Shown: positions 7,792 to 16,548 of the stretch, one piece after another
How the letters are laid out: each line of letters starts with the position of its first letter
Position numbering within the stretch: the stretch's first letter is position 1
Origin: JAGBWK01 sp964490275
GTDB lineage: Bacteria > Bacteroidota > Bacteroidia > Bacteroidales > Muribaculaceae
Assembly: GCA_964490275.1 (NCBI GenBank)
Contig: CAZBBL010000002.1
Span: 1-36,129, forward strand
Direction: 5' to 3'
DNA: 36,129 bases
Program-made: the position numbers and the translations under genes
Notes under the pieces: generated by a model
What the model was told of the DNA's origin: nothing
Seen by the model: only the letters and a program-made list of their open reading frames with translations
Databases searched by the model: none

Positions 7792-8691
7792 TTATAGTAG
7801 TTTGATGTTGATGTAGCGTTTGGGGTTTTTCTTGATGTCGATAAAGAGTGAATCAAGATTTGAAGTAAGGCGATAGAGATTGTCGTATAATCCGGTATCA
7901 TTCAATAGCATACCCAACGTTGAATTGCTATCGTTGAGCTTGGCCGAGAGGGCGGCTAAGTCTGCGCTCATGCGGTTGATATTGTCCATTACCGAGTCGA
8001 CCGGAGCGTTGGCTAAACTCTTTGAGAGTACACCCAAGTCGTTGGCCACTTTATTGATGCTGCCGGTGATGTTGTTGATGTCGGTCATCACGTTGGGGAG
8101 CTTTGTGACGCTGCGGTTGAGGGTAGCGGTGACGGCATTGAGGTTGCCGGTGATGCCCTGCAATTGCTCTATCGAGTTAATCAATGCGGGGTGTGAAATG
8201 AGGTTGTTTGCATTGGTGAGCAGAGAGTCGACTTTGGGGAAGAGGTCGTTGACGCCGGGCATGATATTTTCAGAGACAGCGTCGAGCATTCCGGCTTCGG
8301 TGATGCCGATGATTGTGTCGCCGGGTTCGTAATATTTTGAATTGGGCTCCACTTCGAGTTTCACCGATACGGTTCCGAGCAAGCTTGCCGAGATGACGGC
8401 TTTGGTGCCTTGGGGGAGTTGGAGCTTTTTGTCGAGGCTAAACGATACCAATACGTGGCCTGGGTTGTCGTACATTAGTTCGACATTGTCGACTTGGCCT
8501 ACTTTGAGGCCGTTGATGGTGACGGGAGAAGCAGCGGTTAAGCCATTGACGTCGGTATAAACCGCATAATAGTAGTTGGCGGGTTTGAAGATGCTGACCC
8601 CTTTGAGGTATTCTATTCCGAAAAATAGCACGACTAATGCGATCAGTACGCAGGCGCCGATGATTGATTCTTTTTTGAAAATCTTTTTCAT
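7792..8691 (-). CDS. MlaD/MCE family lipid-transport protein
   Basis: Predicted periplasmic lipid-binding component of an MCE transport system, anchored in the inner membrane. The 299-residue protein has one N-terminal membrane helix (about 10-30, IIGACVLIALVVLFFGIEYL) and one MCE domain (about 38-115) containing the typical VNGLTAASPVTINGLKVGQV core. A long helical tail follows, with repeated heptad-like segments (SLLTNANNLIS, NINNITGSINKVANDL, NINRMSADLAALSAKL) that probably forms a coiled coil or helical tunnel. The ending IKKNPKRYINIKLL is characteristic of Bacteroidetes members. It starts 31 bp after the amidase stop, so the two genes form an operon. The ATPase and permease partners are not in the window. 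Confidence 0.92.
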   Translation of the reverse strand: MKKIFKKESIIGACVLIALVVLFFGIEYLKGVSIFKPANYYYAVYTDVNGLTAASPVTINGLKVGQVDNVELMYDNPGHVLVSFSLDKKLQLPQGTKAVISASLLGTVSVKLEVEPNSKYYEPGDTIIGITEAGMLDAVSENIMPGVNDLFPKVDSLLTNANNLISHPALINSIEQLQGITGNLNAVTATLNRSVTKLPNVMTDINNITGSINKVANDLGVLSKSLANAPVDSVMDNINRMSADLAALSAKLNDSNSTLGMLLNDTGLYDNLYRLTSNLDSLFIDIKKNPKRYINIKLL

Positions 8692-8722
8692 TACTATAAA
8701 CTTTCGTCAGTTGTTGGTTACA

Positions 8723-9868
8723 TTAATCATAGATGCGAATGCCATCTTTCATTTTGATGATAAACGCTGAGGGATATTTCGATTTTACCGATTGGAGCAT
8801 GGTTTTGGCTTCGTTAAACGAGCCGAAATGTCCTACGGTATATTTGTACAGCCCTTTTTCGAAGTATTCTTCGACGTTGTCAATGCCACTAAATTTCGAG
8901 GAATTAAGTGGTATCTTTCGGTCGTTGGCCATGATTTGCACTCTAAACTCGATGCACCCGGGAACTGTAGCCGAGTTGTTGGCTTCGGTTTTCTCTTGGG
9001 GCTTGTCGGCTTTTACTTCAGTGGTGCCTTTTTGCTCGGGTTGGGCCGGAGGTGTTGTCTCCGAAGCCGGTTTGCCGGCCGGTTTGGCAGTGGCGGTGCC
9101 GTTGCTTTCGCGATAAGCTTTGAATGCATTAAACAGGGCTTCGGCATATTTGGCCTGGCCGTCTGTTGAGGCTAAGAAAGCTTCAGAGCTGGGGTTGCAT
9201 ATAAACTCTAATTCGACCAATACGGCAGGCATTGCCGTAGCCCACAGCACCCAAAATCCGGCTTGTTTTACGCCTTTCGATGCGCGGCCGGCAGTGGTGT
9301 GTAGCTCGTTTGACACCAACGAGGCGAAGTTGATGCTCTGCTCGAGGTGTTTGCTTTGGCTCAGCTCAAATATTATATACGATTCTACTGAGTTTGGGTC
9401 AAAACCCTTGTAGGTTTCGGCATTGTTGGCCTCGAGGGTCATCACGGAGTTTTCACGTTTGGCGACGGCGAGGTTGCTTTCGCTGCGATGTAGCCCGAGA
9501 GTGTAGACTTCTGCACCGTTGATGGTAGTGCGGTTTTTGGCGTTTTTGTCGATGGAATTGACGTGGATAGAGACAAACAGGTCGCCTTTAGCGCGGTTGG
9601 CAATCGTGGCACGGTCGTTGAGCGAGATGAATACGTCGGTAGAGCGTGTGTAAACGACTTTTACGTCTTTCATTTCTCTTTCGATTTTCGCTCCGAAGGC
9701 CTTTGCTACGGCCAGGTTTATCGATTTTTCGTTGGTTTTAGAGCCGATAGCGCCATAGTCGTGACCGCCGTGTCCGGCATCAATGACTATGGTAAACTGC
9801 TTTGCGGAGGCCGTCAGGAGTGTCAGCAACAGCAGGAATATTGTAAGAAATGTTCTTGGTTTAAACAT
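8723..9868 (-). CDS. N-acetylmuramoyl-L-alanine amidase with C-terminal SPOR-like domain
   Basis: Zinc amidase that cuts the amide bond between MurNAc and the stem peptide during cell separation or wall turnover. From the ATG at 9868 the protein is 381 residues with a signal peptide (MFKPRTFLTIFLLLLTLLTASA). The Amidase_3 domain (about 22-245) shows VIDAGHGGHDYGAIG with the zinc His, SIHVNSID, and LVELEFICNP with the catalytic Glu region. A Pro/Ala/Glu-rich linker (about 250-300) precedes a C-terminal SPOR-like segment (FRVQIMA...GLYKYTVGHFGSFNEA), which would bind denuded septal glycan. An upstream in-frame start at 9904 adds 12 residues before the signal peptide and lies in or next to the -7 element, so I chose 9868. 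First gene of the operon with the MCE gene. Confidence 0.93.
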   Translation of the reverse strand: MFKPRTFLTIFLLLLTLLTASAKQFTIVIDAGHGGHDYGAIGSKTNEKSINLAVAKAFGAKIEREMKDVKVVYTRSTDVFISLNDRATIANRAKGDLFVSIHVNSIDKNAKNRTTINGAEVYTLGLHRSESNLAVAKRENSVMTLEANNAETYKGFDPNSVESYIIFELSQSKHLEQSINFASLVSNELHTTAGRASKGVKQAGFWVLWATAMPAVLVELEFICNPSSEAFLASTDGQAKYAEALFNAFKAYRESNGTATAKPAGKPASETTPPAQPEQKGTTEVKADKPQEKTEANNSATVPGCIEFRVQIMANDRKIPLNSSKFSGIDNVEEYFEKGLYKYTVGHFGSFNEAKTMLQSVKSKYPSAFIIKMKDGIRIYD

Positions 9869-9901
9869 TTGAGGCTCGTACCTTTTTGGTGAAAATTCAC
9901 G

Positions 9902-9917
9902 CAAAATTACAAATTTA
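9902..9917 (-). promoter_or_regulatory. Candidate amidase -7 elements
   Basis: Two adjacent minus-strand matches to TAnnTTTG, TAATTTTG (9909-9902) and TAAATTTG (9917-9910), lie 34-49 bp before the amidase ATG. No clear -33 element accompanies them. Confidence 0.5.
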
Positions 9918-10015
9918 GGTTGGATTTTTGTCCGGATTTAGTTTTTTTATCGGTATATTTGACCTAAATGCTTCTAAAAAGGAGAATTTATTAGCCAAAA
10001 TGATGAATTTTGAGC

Positions 10016-10023
10016 TATATTTG
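10016..10023 (+). promoter_or_regulatory. Candidate -7 element of the GldB-like gene
   Basis: TATATTTG matches TAnnTTTG and lies 29 bp before the ATG at 10053. A second identical TATATTTG at 9954-9961 gives an alternative, longer leader. The -33 element is weak for both. Confidence 0.5.
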
Positions 10024-10052
10024 CGCCGAAAATTTTCAACAGAGTCAAAGCT

Positions 10053-11030
10053 ATGAACATCCGCCATATCATCTATGCGATTATTGCAGTGTTGCTGTCT
10101 ACCGCGTGTTCGCATGAAAATAAGTCGCGTCTGCCGATAGTGCGTCTCGACAAGATAGTTGCCGATTTCCCCAACATGTCTGACGAGCAGCGTCAGGAGC
10201 TTGCCGAGATATATCACACCCATCTCGCCACATACGTATATATAATGGGTATGCCGATGCCGACGTTGGAGTATGCTATTGACTCGTTGTCGCGTACGCC
10301 GGCCTACAAGGTGTTTTATCCCGATGTAGAGGAGCGTTTGCCTTCGCTCGATTCGTTGGAGATAGTTCTTGGTGGGGTGAGAGATCGCATGACGGCGATG
10401 TTTCCCGACACCGGCACCTTTGGATATTATGGCGTGATATCGCCATTCCAACAGCATATTATGATTTCTGACACAATCGTCATGATAGCCCTCAATCACT
10501 ATTTGGGCAGCGACTATCCCGGCTACGAGTCGATGGATGCCTATCGACGTGTAGTGAAGACGCCTCAACATTTGCCTTACGATTTGGCCGAGGCTATTAT
10601 CTCGATGCGTAGACCATATGTGCCTGAAAAAGACGCCACTGTATTGTCAAAGATGCTCTATCAAGGAGCGCTCGCCAACTCTGTGCTCAACGTCATAGGC
10701 GACGATGCTTCGTTGGCCGAGATGCTCGGTTGGACCGATGAGCAGTTGGCTCTTGTTGAGAAAAACGAGGGGGAGATTTGGAAACATCTGGTGCGCTCCG
10801 GATTGTTGCAATCGGTTGATGCTCTCGATGCCGACCGACTGCTGTCGCCGGCACCTGCGACCAATATTGTGTCGTCTGACCTCCCGGGCCGCCTTGGTCG
10901 ATACATCGGTTATAAAATAGTGAGAGCTTATCTCGAAAACAATGAGTCGATATCAGAGAGCGCTGTGATGGACCGCACGTTCTACAACAATCCTCAGTCG
11001 ATAATTCGAGCCAACTATAATCCTAAATAA
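10053..11030 (+). CDS. GldB-like lipoprotein
   Basis: A 325-residue predicted lipoprotein: the N-terminal helix IIYAIIAVLLSTAC ends in a lipobox with Cys20, followed by SHENKSR. The body matches the GldB/DUF2268-like pattern, including VIALNHYLGSDYPGY-type sequence (here MIALNHYLGSDYPGY), PYDLAEAIISMRRPYVP and a DRLLSPAPATN segment near the C-terminus. GldB was described in Flavobacterium gliding motility, but homologues are common in non-gliding gut Bacteroidales, where the role is unknown. No other gliding gene is nearby. It lies alone between the divergent amidase gene and the convergent priA gene, with only 18 bp between its stop and that of priA and no terminator visible. Family assignment is from recalled motif similarity. 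Confidence 0.75.
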   Translation: MNIRHIIYAIIAVLLSTACSHENKSRLPIVRLDKIVADFPNMSDEQRQELAEIYHTHLATYVYIMGMPMPTLEYAIDSLSRTPAYKVFYPDVEERLPSLDSLEIVLGGVRDRMTAMFPDTGTFGYYGVISPFQQHIMISDTIVMIALNHYLGSDYPGYESMDAYRRVVKTPQHLPYDLAEAIISMRRPYVPEKDATVLSKMLYQGALANSVLNVIGDDASLAEMLGWTDEQLALVEKNEGEIWKHLVRSGLLQSVDALDADRLLSPAPATNIVSSDLPGRLGRYIGYKIVRAYLENNESISESAVMDRTFYNNPQSIIRANYNPK

Positions 11031-11048
11031 ATTTTGTGGAACGGGGTC

Positions 11049-13514
11049 TTATTGTGGGTCGACATCGTAGTAGATGGTCGACGTTCTCATTGCCGGGTCG
11101 GCAGCCATGCGAGTGTAGACATCGCGGAGCACGGCACGCACCTTCGACATTGAAGCGCTGCTCTCAATCTTGAGCATAATCTTTTGAATATAAAGCGATT
11201 TTACCCTGGCTACCTTTGGCTTGTCGGGCCCCGACACTCTATTGCCAAGCATAGCGCGAAGGCTGTTGGCATAGGCTTGAGAGAATGCGCTCAGGGTGTT
11301 GGCATCGCGATGTTTGAGATATACATATATAATGTGTGTGAAAGGCGGATAATTAAATTGGCAACGCTCTTCGATTTCGTGGTTGTAAAATCCGTCGTAG
11401 TCGTGGGCTTTTAGATAAGCGAAAATAGGGTGGGCCGGTTGGTAGGTTTGGATGATTACCTTGGCGTTGGCGCCGTCGCTGCGTCCGGCACGTCCGGCCA
11501 CCTGCTCGAGCATATTGAACGAGCGTTCGGTCGACTTAAAATCGGGTATATTGATTAGTTCGTCGGCATTGACTACGGCTACCATTGTCACCTTGCCAAA
11601 GTCGAGTCCCTTGCTTACCATCTGAGTGCCGACCAAGATGTCGGCTTTGTGGTTTGAAAAATTGTTGATGATAGTTTCGTAGCTGTCTTTGTTGCGCGTG
11701 GTGTCGAGGTCCATGCGTAGAATCTTGCGCTCGGGAAATAGTTTTTCGACATCCTCCTCGATGCGCTCGGTGCCGTAGCCCACCACTTCTACCGCCGGTT
11801 GCTTGCATTGCGGGCAGAGATTTGGCAGCTGGTAGGAGGCACCGCAATAGTGGCACACGAGTTGATGGCTATATTGGTGGTAAGTCAGCGACACGTCGCA
11901 GTTGCGACAGCGTGGTATCCATGCACACTGTTTGCAGCGAGCTAAAGGCGCAAAGCCACGGCGGTTGCGAAAGACGATAGCTTGCTCGCCTGCGGCGGTA
12001 ACGTTGTCGATGGCGCTGATGGTTTTGCTTGAGAATGTGCCGGTGATTTCCTGACGTTTTCGAGCTTCGGTCATGTCGACAATTTCGATAGGCGGCAGCT
12101 CTACGTCGTGGAAGCGTTTGGTGAGCTTCACCAGGCCAAACTTGCCATGCGTAGCCTTATAATAGGTCTCGATAGCCGGAGTGGCGCTACCGAGCAAGGT
12201 CTTTGCGCCGTGCATCGAGGCCAACACGATGGCAACGTCGCGAGCGTTGTAGCGTGGCGCCGGTTCGTTTTGTTTGTAGCTTGAGTCGTGCTCTTCGTCG
12301 ACAATCACCAAGCCGAGTCGAGCAAACGGCAAAAATAGCGATGAGCGGGCACCGAGTATCACGCGTGGCGTGTTGTCGGTGAGCATCATTTTCCAGATAT
12401 CAACACGCTCGTTGTCTGAAAATTTTGAATGATAGACAACTACGCGGTCGCCAAATATAGATTGCAGTCGGCGTGTGAGTTGCGTAGTCAGTGCAATTTC
12501 AGGCACAAGATATAGCACCTGGTCGCCACGTTGGAGAAATTGCTCGATGATATGGGCATAAATCTCGGTTTTGCCGCTCGAAGTGACGCCATGTAGCAGC
12601 ACGGTCGATTTGTCGCTCCATTGGCTTATGATGTCGCGCATGGCTTGGCGTTGCAAGTCGGTGAGAGTCGGTAGGGTAGTGGTGGCTGCCCCGTCATATT
12701 TAAAGCGGTTTACCTCTTTTGTGTAGATTTCGGCGATGCCTTTGGCGACAACGGCGTTGAGGATGGGGGCTGTAACGCCGCTTCGCTCCAACAGGTTGGT
12801 GCGAGTGACCTCTTTGATTTGAGCGTCTTTGCGGTTCACGGCCGATTGCTCTATCAGTGCCATCAGCAGCTGCTCTTGCTTGCGAGCGCCTTTCACAGCG
12901 GCAAAGGCTTGAGCCATAGATGAGGCGTCGAATAGCGGACGCACCATCTTTATCTTTTGAGAGCGATATCGCTCAACGATTTTTTCAGAAACGATGATGA
13001 TGCCGAGTTCAATCATGTCGGCCACGAGTTTCTCAACACGTTTGAGCTTAGACTTTTTCTCGAGCATTGCCACCGACATAGCTCCGTCGTGGCAGAGTAG
13101 TTGGTTGATAATAGTTTGCGCCTCGGTCAGTGGATGAGCTGCGTCAAATTCGTAGTCGGGATTGGCTTCGACAAAAGTTTCGCTCTCTACCTTCAGTCCG
13201 GCCGGCACGGCGGCTTTGTAGACATCGCCTTCAGCACACATATAGTAGTCGGCAATCCAAGCCCAAAACTTCAGCTGAGGATGTCTGACAATCGGGGTTG
13301 AGTCCATAGTGGCGGCAATCTCTTTTACCTCAAATCCTACGGGCGCTTTTGTCGTGATAGAGCTGACGATGCCGGTGATATATTTCTTTGCGCCGAAGGG
13401 CACAATCACACGGTGGCCGATACCTATTTGGTCGACCATAGCGTCGGGAATGGCATAGGTAAAGGTAGTGTTGAGTGGCAACGGCAATATTATTTCGGCA
13501 TAACTTTGTGGCAT
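11049..13514 (-). CDS. priA: Primosomal protein N' (replication restart helicase PriA)
   Basis: 3'-5' DNA helicase that recognises abandoned forks and reloads the replisome. The 821-residue protein starts PQSYAEIILPLPLNTTFTY, the PriA 3'-DNA-binding domain. Later come Walker A GVTSSGKTEIY, the DEAH-box variant VDEEHDSSYKQ, and the zinc-binding insert (CKQCAWIPRCRNC, CHYCG, CPQC; eight cysteines). Helicase motifs include GTQMVSKGLDFGKVTMV and QVAGRAGRSDG. A TTG seven codons upstream (13535) is in frame but lies inside the predicted -7 element, so the ATG at 13514 is the start. Length is typical for the family. Confidence 0.95.
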   Translation of the reverse strand: MPQSYAEIILPLPLNTTFTYAIPDAMVDQIGIGHRVIVPFGAKKYITGIVSSITTKAPVGFEVKEIAATMDSTPIVRHPQLKFWAWIADYYMCAEGDVYKAAVPAGLKVESETFVEANPDYEFDAAHPLTEAQTIINQLLCHDGAMSVAMLEKKSKLKRVEKLVADMIELGIIIVSEKIVERYRSQKIKMVRPLFDASSMAQAFAAVKGARKQEQLLMALIEQSAVNRKDAQIKEVTRTNLLERSGVTAPILNAVVAKGIAEIYTKEVNRFKYDGAATTTLPTLTDLQRQAMRDIISQWSDKSTVLLHGVTSSGKTEIYAHIIEQFLQRGDQVLYLVPEIALTTQLTRRLQSIFGDRVVVYHSKFSDNERVDIWKMMLTDNTPRVILGARSSLFLPFARLGLVIVDEEHDSSYKQNEPAPRYNARDVAIVLASMHGAKTLLGSATPAIETYYKATHGKFGLVKLTKRFHDVELPPIEIVDMTEARKRQEITGTFSSKTISAIDNVTAAGEQAIVFRNRRGFAPLARCKQCAWIPRCRNCDVSLTYHQYSHQLVCHYCGASYQLPNLCPQCKQPAVEVVGYGTERIEEDVEKLFPERKILRMDLDTTRNKDSYETIINNFSNHKADILVGTQMVSKGLDFGKVTMVAVVNADELINIPDFKSTERSFNMLEQVAGRAGRSDGANAKVIIQTYQPAHPIFAYLKAHDYDGFYNHEIEERCQFNYPPFTHIIYVYLKHRDANTLSAFSQAYANSLRAMLGNRVSGPDKPKVARVKSLYIQKIMLKIESSASMSKVRAVLRDVYTRMAADPAMRTSTIYYDVDPQ

Positions 13515-13532
13515 CGGCAAAACTCTTTTGTG

Positions 13533-13564
13533 CAAATGTAATGTAAATTTCGCTCTCTCGCAAA
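13533..13564 (-). promoter_or_regulatory. priA promoter
   Basis: Minus-strand TTTG (13564-13561), a 20-nt spacer, then TACATTTG (13540-13533) match the Bacteroidetes consensus. The expected start of transcription is about 13526-13530, 12-16 nt before the ATG. Confidence 0.75.
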
Positions 13565-13571
13565 AATCAAT

Positions 13572-13579
13572 TACCTTTG
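13572..13579 (+). promoter_or_regulatory. galM -7 element
   Basis: TACCTTTG at 13572-13579 lies 27 bp before the galM ATG. Its -33 region would fall near 13549-13552, within the spacer of the divergent priA promoter, so the two promoters overlap back to back. The -33 match itself (TTTC) is weak. Confidence 0.6.
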
Positions 13580-13606
13580 TCCAACGTAACCTCGATTCTA
13601 AACAAA

Positions 13607-14656
13607 ATGAATATCACAAAACAAGTCGTAGCCACTCGTGTAGGCGATATAACCGTTGTCACGATGGTTAATAAAAGCGGAGCTATGGTAAAGCTGTCGT
13701 CGCTGGGCGCCGGAGTGCTGTCGGTTGTAGTGCCTGACGCACAAGGCAATATGGCCGACGTAGTGCTCGGATATGACGACCTCGCCGATTATATGTGCGA
13801 CGGCCCGTGTGCCGGTAAGACAGCCGGTCGCTATGCCAATCGTATCGCTCGCGGACACCTCGAAGTAGACGGCAAGCTTTATCAATTGGCCGTCAACTGT
13901 GGCCCAAATCATTTGCACGGCGGACCGATGGGTTTCCAAAACCATATTTGGGATGTAGCAATCGTCGACGACACAGTTGTCTTTTCGCGCATCAGTCCCG
14001 ACGGCGAGGAAAATTACCCTGGTAATCTCGCTGTAAAGGTGGCATATCGCTGGGACGACGACAACAGTCTGTTGATTGATTACGTCGCCAATACCGATGC
14101 CCCTACGGTAGTCAACCTCACCAACCATACATATTTCAATCTCAACGGTCACGCCTCGGGCAGCGCTCTTGGCCATCTGTTGCAACTCAATTGCTCTCGC
14201 TATTTGGCTACCGACCAATCGCTGACCCCGCTTGGTGAGCTACCTTCGGTAGAGTCTACACCGATGGACTTTACCAAAGCCAAACCCCTTGGCCGCGATA
14301 TCGAAGCCGATTTTACTCCGCTGAAATATGGCAAAGGCTACGACCATTGTTGGGCCGTCGACGGCTATGTCGACGGAGAGATTTGCCATGTAGCCACATT
14401 GGTTGACCCCGACAGCGGTCGGCGCCTCGACGTAATGTCGACTCAACCGTCGGCCCAAGTCTATACCGGCAATTGGCTTACCGGTTCGCCAAAAGGAAAG
14501 GGTGGCGTTGAATACCACGACTACGATTGTGTGGCCATAGAGTGTCAGGGTATGCCCGATGCGCCCAATCATAGCGAGTTCCCCTCGCAAGAATTGCGCC
14601 CGGGCCAAATTTATCGCCACAGCATTGTCTATCAGTTTTCAGTAAATACACATTAA
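13607..14656 (+). CDS. galM: Aldose 1-epimerase (mutarotase)
   Basis: Interconverts alpha and beta anomers of glucose/galactose, feeding the Leloir pathway. From the ATG at 13607 the protein is 349 residues. Family motifs: AGRYANRIARG (about 73-83), NHLHGGPMGFQNHIWD (His102/His104 region), LTNHTYFNLNGH with the proposed catalytic His174, and near the C-terminus VAIECQGMPDAPNH, where the Glu is the expected catalytic base. An in-frame TTG at 13577 would overlap the predicted -7 element and is rejected. There is no signal peptide, so it should be cytoplasmic. It is followed after 13 bp by a sugar nucleotidyltransferase gene, forming a two-gene operon ended by a strong hairpin at 15606. Confidence 0.94.
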   Translation: MNITKQVVATRVGDITVVTMVNKSGAMVKLSSLGAGVLSVVVPDAQGNMADVVLGYDDLADYMCDGPCAGKTAGRYANRIARGHLEVDGKLYQLAVNCGPNHLHGGPMGFQNHIWDVAIVDDTVVFSRISPDGEENYPGNLAVKVAYRWDDDNSLLIDYVANTDAPTVVNLTNHTYFNLNGHASGSALGHLLQLNCSRYLATDQSLTPLGELPSVESTPMDFTKAKPLGRDIEADFTPLKYGKGYDHCWAVDGYVDGEICHVATLVDPDSGRRLDVMSTQPSAQVYTGNWLTGSPKGKGGVEYHDYDCVAIECQGMPDAPNHSEFPSQELRPGQIYRHSIVYQFSVNTH

Positions 14657-14669
14657 TATTATTATAAAG

Positions 14670-15581
14670 ATGAAACCAACACTCTTAGTCCTTGCAGCCG
14701 GCATGGGTAGCCGCTACGGAGGCTTGAAACAGCTCGATCCGTTGGGCCCTTGCGGCGAAACGATTATGGACTATTCAATCTACGACGCAATCCAAAGCGG
14801 ATTTGGCAAGATTGTCTTTGTGATTCGTCGCGATTTCGAAGCCGACTTCCGCGAGAAAGTATTGTCGAAATATGAGGGTCATGTGCCCGTCGAAGTGGTT
14901 TTCCAAGCGCTGGATGCGCTGCCCGAAGGCTACACTTGCCCTGCTGATCGCACCAAACCTTGGGGCACCAACCATGCTATCATGATGGCTGCCAAGGCTA
15001 TCAACGAACCGTTTGCCGTAATCAATGCCGACGACTTCTATGGCCGCGACGCCTTTAAAGTTATCGCCGACGAGTTGCAGCGTCAACGCACACGTAAAGG
15101 CGACTATTGTATGGTAGGCTTCAGAGTAGGTAATACGATGACCGAGAATGGATCTGTGTCGCGTGGCGTTTGCACCAAGAATGCCGAAGGATTGCTTACC
15201 TCGGTAGTCGAACGTACCGACATCGCTTTCAATGCCGACCACTATCCGGTTTTCACCGACGAAAACGGCAACAAGCAACTGCTCGACCCTCAAACACCAG
15301 TGTCGATGAATCTTTGGGGCTTCACTCCCGACTATTTTGAATATTCAGAGCGAGAGTTCCGCTTGTTCTTGGATGAGCGCATCAATGTGCCCAAATCCGA
15401 ATTTTATATCCCCTCGGTAGTCGATACATTGGTTAATTCGGGCGAAGCAACCGTCAAAGTGCTCGACACCGAGTCGCGTTGGTTTGGCGTCACCTATGCA
15501 GCCGACCGTCAAGGCGTTGTCGACCGCTTGGCGTCGCTCCATGCTGCCGGCATTTATCCCGCGCCGCTCTTTAAGAAATAG
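14670..15581 (+). CDS. Sugar-phosphate nucleotidyltransferase family protein
   Basis: A 303-residue protein of the NTP_transferase fold. The nucleotide-binding signature is LAAGMGSRYGGLKQ (residues 8-21), a variant of the usual GxGTRx(4)PK. The metal-binding region is FAVINADDFYG near residue 118, and a substrate segment PWGTNHAIMMAAKA precedes it. It probably makes an NDP-sugar from a sugar-1-phosphate, but which sugar and nucleotide cannot be told. The YGGLKQ form is common in Bacteroidetes proteins encoded beside galactose genes, and here it is 13 bp behind galM. This makes a role in UDP-hexose supply plausible; supply to the exopolysaccharide operon 1.1 kb downstream is only a guess. Confidence 0.85.
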   Translation: MKPTLLVLAAGMGSRYGGLKQLDPLGPCGETIMDYSIYDAIQSGFGKIVFVIRRDFEADFREKVLSKYEGHVPVEVVFQALDALPEGYTCPADRTKPWGTNHAIMMAAKAINEPFAVINADDFYGRDAFKVIADELQRQRTRKGDYCMVGFRVGNTMTENGSVSRGVCTKNAEGLLTSVVERTDIAFNADHYPVFTDENGNKQLLDPQTPVSMNLWGFTPDYFEYSEREFRLFLDERINVPKSEFYIPSVVDTLVNSGEATVKVLDTESRWFGVTYAADRQGVVDRLASLHAAGIYPAPLFKK

Positions 15582-15605
15582 AGATTACGCCAAATATACA
15601 TTTAT

Positions 15606-15636
15606 ATTTAGGGCAGGCCTTCGGCTTGCCCTAAAT
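15606..15636 (+). terminator. Terminator of galM-nucleotidyltransferase operon
   Basis: A 14-bp stem with one G-T wobble (15606-15619 with 15623-15636) and a 3-nt loop follows the stop at 15581 by 24 nt and is followed by TTTATTC. Confidence 0.85.
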
Positions 15637-15665
15637 TTTATTCTTAGAAACGTATATAAAGAAAA

Positions 15666-15689
15666 AGAGGGGCGCTCACGCGTGCCTCT
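15666..15689 (-). terminator. Terminator of sodB
   Basis: Ten-bp stem with one mismatch (15666-15675 with 15680-15689), 4-nt loop. Read on the minus strand it is followed by TTTTTCTTT. It ends the sodB transcript about 75 nt after the stop codon. Confidence 0.75.
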
Positions 15690-15764
15690 CTCTCCATTCA
15701 TCACATTATGCTTACAATTAAGTGCTATATCTTATTCCTACACATTAGAGTGTCTTAGTTGTTG

Positions 15765-16340
15765 TTAATATCTTGATGCTACCATGTCCCAATCGACGAT
15801 GTCCCAAAGCGAGCTGAGAGCGTCGGCTCGACGGTTTTGGTAGTCGAGGTAGTAGGCGTGTTCCCAAACATCGAAAGCCAAAATAGGTGTTCGACCTTGG
15901 CGCAATGGGTTGCCGGCGTTTGATTCGGTAGAGATATAAAGCTTGCCGTCGTTGTCGCGAGAAAGCCATACCCATCCTGAGCCAAACAAGGCTACGCCTG
16001 CTTGTTGAAATTGATTTTTAAAGTTCTCAAACGAGCCAAAGTCGCGATTGATGGCTTCGGCCAATTCTCCCGAGGGTTCACCACCGCCATCGGGCGAAAA
16101 CGAGAAGAAATAGAGTATGTGATTCCACGCTTGCGAAGCATTGTTAAACAGAGGGCCATCGGCTTGTCTGATAATCTCTTCCAGCTCCATATCTTCAAAC
16201 TCTGTGCCCTTGATTAGCTTGTTGAGGTTGTCGATGTAGGTTCTCTCGTGCTTGCCATAGTGGAAATCTATGGTTTCGCGCGAAATCGCCGGGGCAAGCT
16301 CATCGGGCGCATATGGAAGTTTTGGCAGCGTATAAATCAT
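15765..16340 (-). CDS. sodB: Superoxide dismutase, Fe/Mn family (iron-type or cambialistic)
   Basis: Converts superoxide to hydrogen peroxide and oxygen in the cytoplasm. The 191-residue length is typical. Metal ligands are visible: His27 (DFHYGKHE), His74 (AWNHILYF), Asp157 and His161 (AFDVWEHAYYLDYQNRR). Gln70 in NNASQAWNH is the position that favours iron-type enzymes in this family; Bacteroides enzymes of this kind can work with either metal. ATG start at 16340. I found no TAnnTTTG element upstream, so the promoter is not identified. It is transcribed away from the exopolysaccharide operon and ends at the hairpin at 15666-15689. Confidence 0.95.
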   Translation of the reverse strand: MIYTLPKLPYAPDELAPAISRETIDFHYGKHERTYIDNLNKLIKGTEFEDMELEEIIRQADGPLFNNASQAWNHILYFFSFSPDGGGEPSGELAEAINRDFGSFENFKNQFQQAGVALFGSGWVWLSRDNDGKLYISTESNAGNPLRQGRTPILAFDVWEHAYYLDYQNRRADALSSLWDIVDWDMVASRY

Positions 16341-16548
16341 TGTGATGTCAATTCTTGTCGTTGTTTATACTTCAAACAACCGGCGATTGAAATAGTTTTG
16401 TAACATTTATAATTTAACAGTGATTTAACTTAATTAAGACTTGCTACTTGGTTAACAGATTTAATATCGAGGCTATTGCGTTGATATTCAGTTGTGATAG
16501 CTATCTGTCGGTCATTAATGTTTTTTAGAGGTCTCGGTAGCAGGCTCG

